The notes below the pieces were generated by a model. That model was not told the DNA's origin. It did no database searches and saw only the letters and a list, made by a program, of their open reading frames with translations. Below, one piece after another: positions 34,631 to 46,585 of a stretch of 64,000 nt of DNA. The stretch's first letter is position 1. Each line of letters starts with the position of its first letter. The stretch is from assembly GCF_001640805.2 (NCBI RefSeq), contig NC_066835.1:4795434-4859433 (forward strand). Direction: 5' to 3'. The position numbers and the translations under genes were made by a program. The DNA comes from Lates calcarifer (taxonomy: Eukaryota; Chordata; Actinopteri; Centropomidae).

Positions 34631-37600
34631 AATTTTTTCTTATACACATTATATTTTAATGGATTTAGTAAGGTTTAATTCCACCAGTCAATTTATATCT
34701 GCCTCTAGATCAGTTCAGTTTTGGGACACTGTGGTCTAAATGAATCAGTATTTGCTGTCTTATGTGTGATTTAGTGTTTTAAAAACATCAGCGTCAGCCT
34801 ATTATTATTATTATTTTTTTTAATCAAAAAAAGGATTTGAAACCACTGATGTGTATTTGTCACAGCCAAACTACTGTCTCCTCTACTGCAGCTTTGTCTC
34901 TGAAGTCACAGGCTCACACTGTTTCCAATGATCTATTAAAAACAGCTTGGAGCAGAAATATAAAGTCGCATTGACCAAAGTTATACATCACATTGAATAG
35001 CACAAGTAGACATATTGGCAATCTGAGAATTTTCACCCAAAATAGATAATTTCATCATATAAATAATGTCTGATCCTCCAGTTTTATGAATAGGTCTTGC
35101 CTGTATGCATGTATATATAGGTGTAGGTTCTTGATGGTGTTGTCAGTGATGTGTAGAAGGGTTGGTTTTATTGATGGAACAACCCCTGCAGTCTCAGCAG
35201 TTCTCCTGGCTCTAAAACCTGACAGGACAGTTCTTATCCGGGCTGGACACTGGTATTACTCAGCTACAGTGTCTGTATAGATTCTTGTCCCGATAGCTCA
35301 AATGTTTTTTTCAGCCACTAACCAGTGTTTAGAAAAGTTATTGGAAGTTATATTCTATAACTGTATATATTAGTATTAGTTATTAAGTAAGGGTGGTCTT
35401 TTGTATGTTTATTGGCAAGAAAAAAAGTAGTAGTAGTAGTAGTAGTAGTAGTGGCATGCTGCAGACTACACTGAATTTGAGTCTAGAGCTAAAATGTGTA
35501 CGAGTTTGAACACTGTCTGGAGATGTGTCACTCAGTAGAGGGTATTTTGGGACGTCTTTGAACATACCTCTCGAATCAGAAGCTGCTGCCAGTTGCTAAA
35601 ACAAACAGATTGAGGCTCAACTTTGTAAGAGGATTTGAGGAAGAGTCACGGAGCATTTAGAGTTGTCACCAAACTTTTCTCCTTTGTTTGGGTAAACCTC
35701 TCTGCTATCTGACAGTCTATGAATAATTATCTTCCTGAGAAGACTGAACAGAAAACATGAAATCCAAACCTTGTCTTTCAAAGCAGCTTGAGTTCAACAT
35801 GAACCTAATCTACATTTGAGGCTGCCATAAACCCTAATTACAGATATCTTTTTAGCTTCAGTTTTTAGCTTGAATTTACCAATTAATGATTCAAAACAAT
35901 AATTAATACCCTCATGGCAATGAATTGTTGGGTTTAAGCTGTGAAAGGAGGCTATTATGTTTTAAAGGAGCGATCTGTAAGTTTTGTATTAACATTTGTA
36001 TTAATAGTTGTTTAGTTAACAGTCAAGAAGAAACGTTTATCAAACTTCATTCTTTTACTCACCAAGAGCTGTCTCCAGAGTTAGAGAGCCACAGCACTTT
36101 TTGCTTCCAGTTCCATCACTTCTTTTCTCCTGCTGAAGTTAACATGCTAACCAGCTAGCTCAGGCCTATCTCATCACTTTCCGAAAGCAACTCACTGTAA
36201 TGTCCAGACTGCCCTGAAGAAGCAGTGCTACTCAGAGAGTGTATTCTTAACTACTGTCTTGATGAATAGCATGAATGAATATTTTGGCCACTTTGGGAGA
36301 GCAGAATAACCTGTGGTAACCACTTCGACATATATTTATGATACACAATTTTGTTTTGCTGGTATTATACAATGGGTTTATCCAGAGCCTTTCTGCTGAA
36401 AACAGATGCCCAAACAATGAGCTTGAAGACTCTAAATTGCTCCATAAAGCTGAGGATAACTGTGGAGTCGAGTGATGGTTCACTGTGGTTTTTCACTTTA
36501 AGCAACACCCCTCAGATTACATGTGGTCACTGAATACAATTTTACTATTAAAATATTGATCAGTGTAGCTTTAAAATCAGAGGATAATGCTGGATTCTAA
36601 TATTTCAAATGTTATCATTAACACTATCCACTTTCTTCGCACTTTATTCTGCAACAACAACATCCTCTTTAACAATGCAGCTGCTCTATCACTGAACCAT
36701 TAAATATAAATTGCAAAAGCTTTAATTCTCAACTTACTGCAGACTGACACCTTCCAGAGGTAACTAAAACAATGTTAAAATTCTAACAGAGGTGGCAGGC
36801 ACACAATTGTTGTTAATTTAAATAATGTATTGCAAAAACATGCAAATTAAAAAAGTGTAATACTACTGGTTCTACAAGTATGCTTATGATTTTGATGTGT
36901 GAAAATACAGACATGATATGAAATATGTCTCTTTCAATGCTCTGAGTCTGTTGTGAAGAGACTTTTGTCTGTCTGTCAACCAGGAGAGAAGCAGTAGACA
37001 AGCTAAAAACATAACACAACATTTCTCACCAGTCTAAAACAACTGCTGTTGTAGAGTTGTATCTCTCTGAATACATCTTGTTTATTGATATTCTTACTGG
37101 TGCATTTCTGTATGGCCATCTAACCTAAGAAAGACAATGCACCAGCATTTACAGTCAGTTCTAGCAAAGCTTCAATAGAGTTTAATAGCCCCAAATATTC
37201 TGTCAACTGAGACACCAACACAATCAAAAGTCTACACAAAAATTGTCTCTGTAAACAGCAGGTTTTAGAAGTGATAATAACCAAATGGTAAATTACATCA
37301 CAAAATGACTTGGGAATTGATCTGAACATCACAGTCTGATGATATTTATCAGCGTAAGACTGAAAGCTGAATTTTCCCTTAAAATACAGAGTCAGACATC
37401 TCATATCAGAGGAACCTTCAGCCTCATCATTTTTTTATTTATTCACCTGATTTTCTGTCTGTCTTGCCTTGTTTGATTTTCAGGGCATGTTTGGATATTG
37501 AGATCACATCTGTGCTGTCTGAGGCGCTAAATGATGATCAAGCTGTGAAAAAGAACACGAGCTGAGGACACACTGGACAGTTTAATTATATCAACTTTAA

Positions 37601-40069
37601 TTATAACACATTTTTAAAGTATAATTACAGTGAAATATTACATTAGCCCTCTCCCTCAGACCTTTATCATCTTGAACCTCAGGATATTAATGTGTACATC
37701 TGTGAAAACTGGGTCAGTTTGGCTATATTTCCAAGGTAACACAGGTCATCGTTACTTACTTCATCAATATCCATTTTGGCAGGGCTCCCAGAATATATCA
37801 GCTTGTGTATGTCAGGTTTTATGGACCAAAATGTTTTCGTCTTTTTCACCAAAGACATCATTTTACCCATCAAGTGTATGGGGCACAGAGGAGCAATTAA
37901 AAGCTGGAAACTTTGATTAGAATGAGACACACATGCAGATTCTCAATCCATTAAGTCTGCTTCCTGATAAAATGGTCTGATAAACAGTAGTATAAGGCAG
38001 GTTTCAATCATGAGGTATTTGAGCTTGTATAGCTCTGGATAAGAATAGATGAATTTGTTTACCATCTTCTGAACAATTTATGGCTGTTCAGCAAAGGCAG
38101 AGAGGATGCTAAACAGCACCAATCAGGATATATCGCAGCTCTGACTGTAATAAACTTTCAACCATATAAACAGTGTCAACTCAAATCAATTTATACAAGA
38201 AGCCCATTTAAAAACAAGAGAGGTTTTACGGAGAGGTGCTGTCATAGGATAAAACACTAATAAATAAATTGTCAAATTATATGGAAAAATATGACCTCAT
38301 GTAGTCATAGTGTTATTCAAAAAGAAGGATAAAAGACTGTTAATCTATAACTTTCTTACTGTCAACAATCCCATGAAAAAACTAAAATCCCATAGTATTT
38401 CTTTCTAGTCTTCTCCATCCATTCATTCCTGCCACAGACATCATTTTTTATGACTTCTTCTTCTTCTTCAAAAAAAAAAAAACTTTCTAAAGCAGGTTGT
38501 TTTTAGCAGGTGCTACTGTGGAAGTGGACTGACATTTCTCCATACACTGTTGTAACCAGTAAATGAAATGTTTAGGATTAATGGTTATAACTGGTAATTC
38601 ACTGCATTAGAAGAGCTGATTACCATGATCTAACTCATCTCAGCGACACCTGAACTGCTTCACTTCCAATATCTTTACAATATTAAGTTAATCACATCAT
38701 TGCACCATGCACAGGTTGAAAGGTGAATTTGTTTTATCATTTACAGATCCTGCAAACCAACGACTGCAGCCAATCAAGATTTTTAATAATAATTTTCATA
38801 TCCATCATATTTGACTTTTTTTTTTCTTCTTCTCTAAGTGTAGTTTCCGCTGATTAAACAAGCACACACACCAGCTCTATTTTGGATCACACACACACGA
38901 CGAAGCGACTTGATGAATCGATGAATTTGCATCAAGCTCCAAATAACATTAACCTTACTTCACCTGAGAAACTCCATTCTCACCTCTGTGTGACCTGCAA
39001 TTTAACAAGTCATTCTGCTGCTGGTTTCTTCACTCTCTCACTCTTTCTTTCTCAGTCGTTCACTCACACAAACACTCCACGATCTCTCTCTCTTTCCATC
39101 CCTCTCTCTCTTTCCTTTCTCTAAATGGCTGTCATGAGTCATGCAGTACATTTAAATGTTAAATACTAAGGTGGAGGTCATGAGCCATTTCCCACCACAT
39201 TACCGGCTAATGGTTCATATCTTAATAACCTTACCAGTCTGGTCATATTCTCTTGGGTGGATATTAAGACCACAGAGTTTGACTGGAAAGCGGTGGAGCT
39301 GTATGACTCAGGCTTTCACTGCTGAGATTGATCGTCAAAGTGCAAGTTGTTTGTTGGGGGAGACAGATTAGCTCTGCTGGGATGAGGAAAAGCTTTTCTT
39401 TGTAAAGAGAGAAAATATTCTGACACTGTATAATAGAAAGAAGAACAATCTGGGGGAAGTTTTACTCGGGTGTGTGGTGGTACATACTCATACACCACCC
39501 AGGGAGATGATGATCTGTCTCCCTGTATGAATTGTCTTTGGACTTGGACAGCTTAGTTAAAAGAAGATCAGTGTCTATTAAGCTGTAACAGTAAACAATA
39601 TGACAGTCTGAAGTCACAAAAGTAGACAGTTGTGTTTTTGTTTTACATGAATATGTGCATGTATTGTACTGTATAAAGGTGTACTATTAGTATTTGTATA
39701 AATCAGACATGCACCTATAGTCTATATAGGTGTATGTGTGTGAGTTTGAGTGTGTCTGTGTGTGTTCAGGCAGAGGCTGTGAAAAAAAAAGCATTATTGG
39801 AAATGCAGCCTTGCCTGTCTCAGACTCACCCACACTGCCTTTAGCAAGCCATCAATTTTCTGGCTTGTACTATGCAAGCTAGAGTGTGACAGCTTGACTG
39901 TTACAGACTGCTCCAGTGCTTACTTAGGCTATTATAGATTAATCAATACATACATAAAAACCTCACAAAGTGATTCATTAATTTCACAACATTTATTCAG
40001 GATTTTCTGCATTATCGCTAGAAACCAAATACTAATATTTAATTAGGCTGACATGTTGACTTGTCAAGC
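34631..40069. other. Non-coding stretch with minor repeats
   Basis: It holds (AGT)9 at 35,426-35,452, an A12 run near 38,470-38,481 and CT-rich sequence at 39.03-39.12 kb. The segment around 35,955-36,575 begins TTTTAAAGGAGCGATCTG and ends GATCAGTGTAGCTTTAA, both of which I associate with ends of fish DNA-transposon fragments, but the two ends do not match each other well. No exon is supported. Confidence 0.35.
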
Positions 40070-40240
40070 ACAGGTGGGGATAATAACATTAACGATGGCT
40101 GCGTTCCATGTAGGTGTTCCAGTTTCAGGGCCCTGTTGACTCGCTGACATGGCTTCCTGGCATACCTGTATGAAATTAAACCATCGTTAATGTAATTAGA
40201 TACAGTAGAGATTCCTGCTGTGGCAATGCCTGGCTCCTGG
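40070..40240. mobile_element. Palindromic dispersed repeat, family C, copy 1
   Basis: ACATTAACGATGG (40,086-40,098) is repeated exactly as the inverted CCATCGTTAATGT (40,181-40,193). Between them lies GGCTGCGTTCCATGTAGG. A related copy lies about 600 bp downstream. It fits a short SINE- or MITE-like element and is non-coding. Confidence 0.6.
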
Positions 40241-40275
40241 ATGCAATATTTATCTAAAATATAAATACATAGCAG

Positions 40276-40338
40276 TATTTTCTAGCAGTTTAGTGCAATA
40301 TATATAAGTATATATATTGCACAAACTGCTAGAAAATA
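40276..40338. repeat. Near-perfect 63-nt hairpin
   Basis: TATTTTCTAGCAGTTTAGTG leads into TATATATA at the centre and returns as the inverted GCACAAACTGCTAGAAAATA, with a single extra A in the left arm. The arms are about 28 bp with almost no loop. It sits between the two copies of family C. Confidence 0.85.
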
Positions 40339-40504
40339 CATAGCATGACTCACACAGACTGCTTCACGAAATAATTGAAAAATGAAACGAGATTAAAGAT
40401 ACATAAATAAGACCACTACTGTACAGCACTAACAGCTCTGTGAGGCTAGACTGCAGTGCCTTCAGATAAAGGCTAAACTTAGTCTGAAAATCACCAAAGT
40501 TGTT

Positions 40505-40590
40505 AAAGTCTATCCTGAGGTGGACATGAATATCCTGTCACAAATGACATGGCAATATATTCAATAGCTATTGAGATATTTGATATATGA
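40505..40590 (-). mobile_element. Dispersed repeat family B, fragment
   Basis: It reads ATCCTGAGGTGGACATGAAT, then ATGACATGGCAATATATTCA and ATAGCTATTGAGATATTT. This is the reverse orientation of the motif order in the long copy at 54.6 kb (AGATGGATTACC, ATTCATGATCCTCAGAGGATG). Confidence 0.5.
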
Positions 40591-40679
40591 ACAACAGATC
40601 AATAGTACCATGATTTAGAATTCTGCTTTTAGCGCTAGCCAAGATCAGATTTGCATAAGCGTAAATAAATAGTTCATTA

Positions 40680-40830
40680 TTGTGACCTGTCAGACGCAGG
40701 TGTAACTAATATCACTAACAACAGGCTGCATTCCACTTAGGCAGTCCAGCGTCAGGACTGTGCTTTGTTCCTGCTGAGTGGAACTCTTGTTAATGTTATT
40801 TGTTACACTCAGGCTTTCCTGCTATGGTAA
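40680..40830. mobile_element. Palindromic dispersed repeat, family C, copy 2
   Basis: CACTAACAACAGGCTGCATTCC near 40,713 and GGAACTCTTGTTAATGTTAT near 40,782 have the same order and inverted relation as copy 1, with CAGTCCAGCGTCAGGACTGTG between them. Copies 1 and 2 are direct, diverged repeats of each other. Confidence 0.55.
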
Positions 40831-43247
40831 GGTTAAACTGTATTCTGCGAGAAAGTTGTACTTGTCAATGCATATAAAGAAAGAAAAAACAATGAAAATA
40901 CAAGAGAACAGCTGACCAGCTACTGAGTAAGTGTTCACTATCTGTTACCAAACACGACTCATAATGTCATCAGTATAGTTTATAGTTTCTATATGTATCA
41001 GTGAAGACTATATGTTTATTTTTCTTCATTTTGGAACCTTTGCAAATGTTGTTGTGTAATGTTGCACAAACTTGCTTAACTCAGATTGTGAATATATCAG
41101 TTAAAGAGCCTTCATGGTAACTAGTATCCACCTTGGGACCCAGGTTGAATGTGCAAGATGAGATGCATCATGTTGCTGCTAGTGAGTTCTCACCTTGTTT
41201 GTTTTATTCAGGTCAGCTGCACTTTGAATAGGATATAATTATCTTCAGGTCTTTTTCAGACTGGGCATGACTCTTTGGTTCCCTTTTTTATTTCATTTAT
41301 TCATATGTGAGATTAGATTATTACACCCTCTAATCTGTGTAAATGTAAAACTGAACACACTAAGTCCAGACAGAGCACCAAAGTTCTTCTTGCATTAGCT
41401 GCTTGGCATCAGCTGTGTTATTCATGTTTCACTATCAAATGCTCAGTTATGTCCAATGGTATTCATGTAGGAATATATGTAGGCCTTTATAACTTGACAT
41501 CCCATTCTAATCTGTATGGCAAACCTTTAGTATTGTTGCCTTTTTGAGATTTAATGTTCATGTAAATACAGTGTGTCTCTGTTATGCTGCTGGCTTGTTC
41601 CTGCAGAGTTCTCTCAAAGAGCATAGCCACATAAATCTGTATAACCATTTGCTATAAATGTCCAATCCTATAACATACCTCTGACTGAATATCTGGTTAG
41701 TGATTCAATCTTCTGAATCTTAGAAAAATCTTTTCCATGGCCAGAGGACATACTGTAATTTAAAAAGCTATTTGAGTATCTTCAGTGTTCTGATATCCTC
41801 AGGCACAGGCTACTAAGTGCTAAAAGGTACATTATATCATAATTTGTTATCTTTACATATGTAGTGCAATACATCTCAGTATACACAATATGCTTGAAAG
41901 GTGTCTTTTGCTGTAACGGTGTCTGTTTACAAACCTCCCAGAGATCTTTGAACTGGTTTTTAGCTGCTGTCAGAAGGCAGCCAACTGATGCTTTCACATA
42001 ACTCAGAGCCACCAACAAGACGGGTTATCATCTGCGTGAACAGTGCTTGTGTTTGAACGTCTATGTGTGTGTGTGTGTGTGTGTGTGTTAGACTATAAGA
42101 TCACTGTGTGCATGTGTGTTTTTCCCAGCATGCTTTGACAGCACTGCTCTAATGGATGGTGTCTTCAGATGTGAAAAGGTGAACCAAAGTCCGACTGGAG
42201 TTTGGCTCTGCAGTTTGTCACTACAAATTGCTGTGTCTGTGTGTCCTTGTGTGCATAAATGTCTGTGTGTGTGTGTGTGTGGTGTGTGTACAGAATGTGT
42301 GCTTGTCCGCGTGAGTCCTCAACACAAAGCAGCTTTGCTCAGCTTTACAGGCTGCTGTGTTACTGTATGTGCGTACTTACAATATAATGTCTACTATCTG
42401 TGGTTTCTGCATTTGTGCTGACAACAAAACAACCAGCTTGATTGCAGCCTCCAGTTGGGCTTGTGGCCTTTGAAGAAATGAAGTGTCTTCTTGCTTCTAC
42501 TCATGCTGTGCTTTGAATCTGTTGTCCATATAACTACACAAACACACAGACATAAAAGCCACACAGCTAGCCAAATGCCCAGATAGCCATTGTGTCCTTA
42601 TCAACTCATATTTTCATTGAATAAACTTCTGAAATTAGCAACTTGCTGAAATTCTCAAAGGTGTCAGTGCTGAGTGTTTCAGCTTCATAAAGAAAACTCT
42701 TTGTGCAGCTCCCTTTGGGTGTGCCTAAGAAATGTCAGAGAGCTGAATCTTCTCACTGCAGGCAAAAGGCAAATGTCACTATAACGTAGATACTGTAAAA
42801 GAAGGTTGTGGAGATGTTTAAAAAAAAGAATTATTTTTACCTATTATCACCCAAAAATATGACAGTTTTCTTTCTTCCAGAAGTTGTGATGCCTGATGCA
42901 GTGAGACAACATTCACCAAAGCACGGCCCAGGAAAGTCGAGAGAAATGTTTAGAAATTAGTTGCTGTTTATGCGTCTGAGGTCCAGTGGACACGCAGCAG
43001 TTTGTCATGTGCACTACAAAACTAAATAGTTTGTCAGGAGTGTGGATTTGTGTTAATTAATTGGCCTGGTTTACTGTAATTCCACTCTAATACATTCAAT
43101 TATATTTATGTTAATAGCTCTACCATGGGAAGAGGAGCTTATGCAAATGCATATTTTTCCATTTTTAAAGTGCAATGCACTTTTAATACAATAAATAACT
43201 CCTGACAGAAGAGACAACATTTTGGCCATTCATTCTATAGTTATGGA
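40831..43247. other. Non-coding stretch with TG tracts
   Basis: (TG)13 lies at 42,064-42,089 with degenerate TG sequence near 42,235-42,300. No gene-like frame was recognised. Confidence 0.4.
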
Positions 43248-43325
43248 TGTTCTCTTTGCATGGGTTTCTGCCTACAGTCCAAAGACACGCAGGTCAGGCT
43301 GAGCGGAAACTTCAAACTGCCCAGA
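43248..43325 (-). mobile_element. Dispersed repeat family D, short inverted copy
   Basis: GGGTTTCTGCCTACAGTCCA, then AAGACACGCAGGTCAGG, is the reverse complement of the core of the longer family D copy at 43.59-43.88 kb; both share the 14-mer TGTCTTTGGACTGT. Only about 80 bp are recognisable. Confidence 0.65.
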
Positions 43326-43585
43326 GACTGAATAAAAAAGAGATATCACTACACCTCTCTTTGCATAGGTTTCTCATGCCCATCACATTTGCTTCTGCGT
43401 TAGCGCTGTCCTCCATTTCCTGTTCCTCAACCCACCCATCCACAATCACATCATTCACTTTGTCACAGATTAATAATGACATGATTAAGTAAGACTTCAT
43501 TTTGATATGTCGTATATGCCAACTGTTTAGTCAAATGAATGACATATGTGTAGCCCTTGATTACAACCACCTGAAAACCATGACT

Positions 43586-43882
43586 GCATTCATTGATTCA
43601 TTGATTCATTATCAATGCAGCTTATCCTATGAAGGGTCATTGGGGGCTAGAGCCTATCCCAACTGACATTGGGTGAGAGGCAGGGAACACCATGGACAGT
43701 CCAGCACAAGGCCAACATATACAGACAACCAACCATTCTCACTCACATTCACAATTTAAAGTCACCAATTAACCTGACGTGCATGTCTTTGGACTGTGGG
43801 AGGAAACCAGAGTACCCGGAGAGAACCCACACAGCACAGGGAGAACATGTAAACTCCACACAGAAAAAAGCCCCGGGCGAAC
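43586..43882 (+). mobile_element. Dispersed repeat family D, long copy
   Basis: It starts with ATTCATTG tandem units and continues through GCTTATCCTATGAAGGGTCA, GGGGCTAGAGCCTATCCCA and GTCTTTGGACTGTGGGAGG to CATGTAAACTCCACACAGAA. I recognise this motif order as a very common teleost repeat. Reading frames through it are disrupted. It forms an inverted pair with the fragment about 260 bp upstream. Confidence 0.75.
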
Positions 43883-46444
43883 CAATTTATTGAATTGAGT
43901 TACATCCTGGTAACAGATGACAGTATGTTGCTGTGTCTCATTACTAGATAGGAGACTGTTGCTATATAATGGCTGTGTGTATGTTCATTTATTCATATAG
44001 GTGTAGCAGTGAGCATGAGCAGAGCATTTTCTGTGCAATCACTTTGTTGGATGTCACTGAAAAGAAGAGGACTGCTGAGAGAACCTTTCTTTCATTTCTT
44101 ATGAAGTTTTCACTATCAACTAACACCACAGGTAAGCAGGTGGGAAACATAAGCAGCAAGTCATGGTTCTTACTGCCCTCGTGGTATTTTCACTGACACC
44201 GTGGCCCTGACATGTAGCAGACAGGTGGCATGACCTTGGAGCTTAATGTGTACATAGGTAGTTCATAGCTCCTTAACACAGAAGTAAATATCCAGCTGTA
44301 ACCAATACAGTACATTTCAGTTTAGTGTGATTTTTAATCTTCTCTCAGGCCTAAAGAATCAGCATTACATGAAATTAACAAGAACTACCCTTGAGTCCAT
44401 AGTGGCAGTCACGTCCTTCCTCAGGGTACATGATTAATGTACTTGATCTTTCTCACTGGTGGTGGTGTCGATATTTGCGTCTGGCCTCCACTGCTCTGCA
44501 TTCAAAAGAAACATGCTGCACTGCAAAGCAGATGGATGGACTCCGTACCCTGTCATGGCTTCAGGTGTGAGCTGCCAACAAATTAGCAGCATTTGACCCA
44601 TTTAACAGCAGCACTTTAAAGACTTTCTCTCTCTCTCCATCTTCTAACAGGGTTCAACTTTTTTCTCCACAGCTGTTGTTGTGCTTACTTTGGAGCTGTT
44701 TCTGTTTAAGTCAAAAAAAATGGCAGTTTAAAGAGCCAATGTACAGGTAACTTTTAATCTGATTTAAATAATGCTGACTTCATCATTTCTCTGACTTATT
44801 TCACAGATTAGCATTAATGGGAGTGAACCAACAAGTGAGACAGTAGAGATGTTTTTCTTTTTTCACTTTCATTTGTATTTGAGAAGAAACATAATTTTCA
44901 GAATTTCCATTGTAGACAGGAAATAATATTAACTTGAACTATGTTCAAATGTTACAGTCTGTCAAAAGATTATTTCAGGTTTGTTCAAATAGCAATTATT
45001 GGATGAAATCTCTGGGAGCAGTAAGGAAAAAGGTTTTATACATTTTGCTTTTGTGCTTTAGAGTTTAAGAAATAAAGCAGGCGATGGTCTTGAGGTATCA
45101 TTTTAACTAAGAAACAGACACACAGTACTGAAGACACAACCTCTTTGGTGGACATAATTACCAAACCCACAGTAAACTGAGCCTGAAGCTTTATGTAACA
45201 AAAAAAAAAAAAAGCTTGAACCTTGGTAACAGAAGAACTCACGCCCACGGCACTTTTGAAATGTCAAGATTAAGCACCTCGAGTCTCATACATTATTCCT
45301 TTATTGGAACAAAGACTCCCCCGCCCACTGGAATTCTGAGATTCCCACCTCTACCATAACCACTTTCAACTGCTGTCTCTGTTGGCTGTTCAGTGATATT
45401 AGAGTGAATGACACCACAACACACATTTGCTGTTCTGGCTTGTTAAGCTTCATTCTCAAGCTCAAAGAAGTCATCACTTAACATTTCTGTTGAGGTTCCT
45501 TCCTGATGGCTAAGCTCACTATTGTGTCAAAAAACATTGTTGTCAGTGATGTTTTTTGTGATTTACAGGACACCCTACATTAAAGCAATGAAAGGTTTAC
45601 AAAGGTTATTGTGTGTATGTCAAAGTCTTGTGTATGAGGAGATCAGTGGTGTTAGTGCCTTACTGGTCACAGACAGAGACCTGCTTATGTTTCTAAGTTT
45701 GTTTTGTGTTTGTGTCATACAGTCAACACCATCAGCAAGCAGTCTCCCACCACAGTGTCGTATGATATAAGCAACTGAAGGATCGGTGAGTAACTCAAGA
45801 GAATACAGGAGCTATGAGGCATGCATTGGTCTTTTTCATTGCACAGTGTTGTAATGTAGCTACAGGTCATTTAGATTCTGCGGCTGAAGCTATTTGAGGA
45901 AATGATTTGGAACTTCTTACAATGTTTATTGTTTTATTTTTTGTAAAGTATTACTGTTTTTTCTCTTCATCTGTAGACCCTTAACGTTGACTTTCTTCTA
46001 ATGAGTGATAAGATGACAACACAGTTAATCCTTTAGGCCTTACTAAATTTTAGATAATGAAAAAAAACTTGGATGAAAGTAAGAACACTGAATAATTACT
46101 TTCATTACAATAATTACATTAAATGCACAGGTATCTAGCTAAAAATAAGTATATACCTCATGTCTTAAAGAGATTTAAATAATACAGTTTAAGCCACAAA
46201 TTAAAATATGATTGCTAATAAACTTTTCAGAACATAGTATTAACAATAACCCTCTCACAAATATTTATGTTTTTTCGAGTGCAAAAAAGGTTACTCTAAG
46301 AAGTGACTTTCTAGAGTTTTGTTGTCACCATGTGGGCACCAGACAACCAGTATAGACTCCAGCAAGTCACTGTACCCAGCCAAGAAGTAATCAAGCAAAT
46401 AACCCCCGATTTCACTGAAAAATTTCACTTTTTACATTTATTTT
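43883..46444. other. Non-coding stretch, no gene seen
   Basis: An A13 run lies near 45,200-45,212. Short frames only; nothing was recognised. Confidence 0.4.
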
Positions 46445-46585
46445 CTAGTACAAATTTAACAAACAAAATATAATGTGGCAGTAAGTGAGCTTTAGAGACA
46501 CTGGTAGTTGGATTTTTTCTCCTTCAGACAAAGCCAGGTTTGCAGGTTTATGCTAAGCTAAGCTAACTGTTCTTACTGACATCTT
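46445..46585 (+). mobile_element. Palindromic MITE, family A, partial copy
   Basis: GTGAGCTTTAGAGACACTGG is followed by CAGACAAAGCCAGGTTTGCA and TTATGCTAAGCTAAGCTAAC. This is the same order as the centre and right arm of the complete copy (33.77-33.86 kb). Further right-arm sequence is not recognisable. Confidence 0.6.

Noticed and set aside
35955..36575. A complete DNA transposon bounded by TTTTAAAGG and CTTTAA
   Set aside because: The two ends resemble different known fish elements and do not form a convincing inverted pair, so at most fragments are present.
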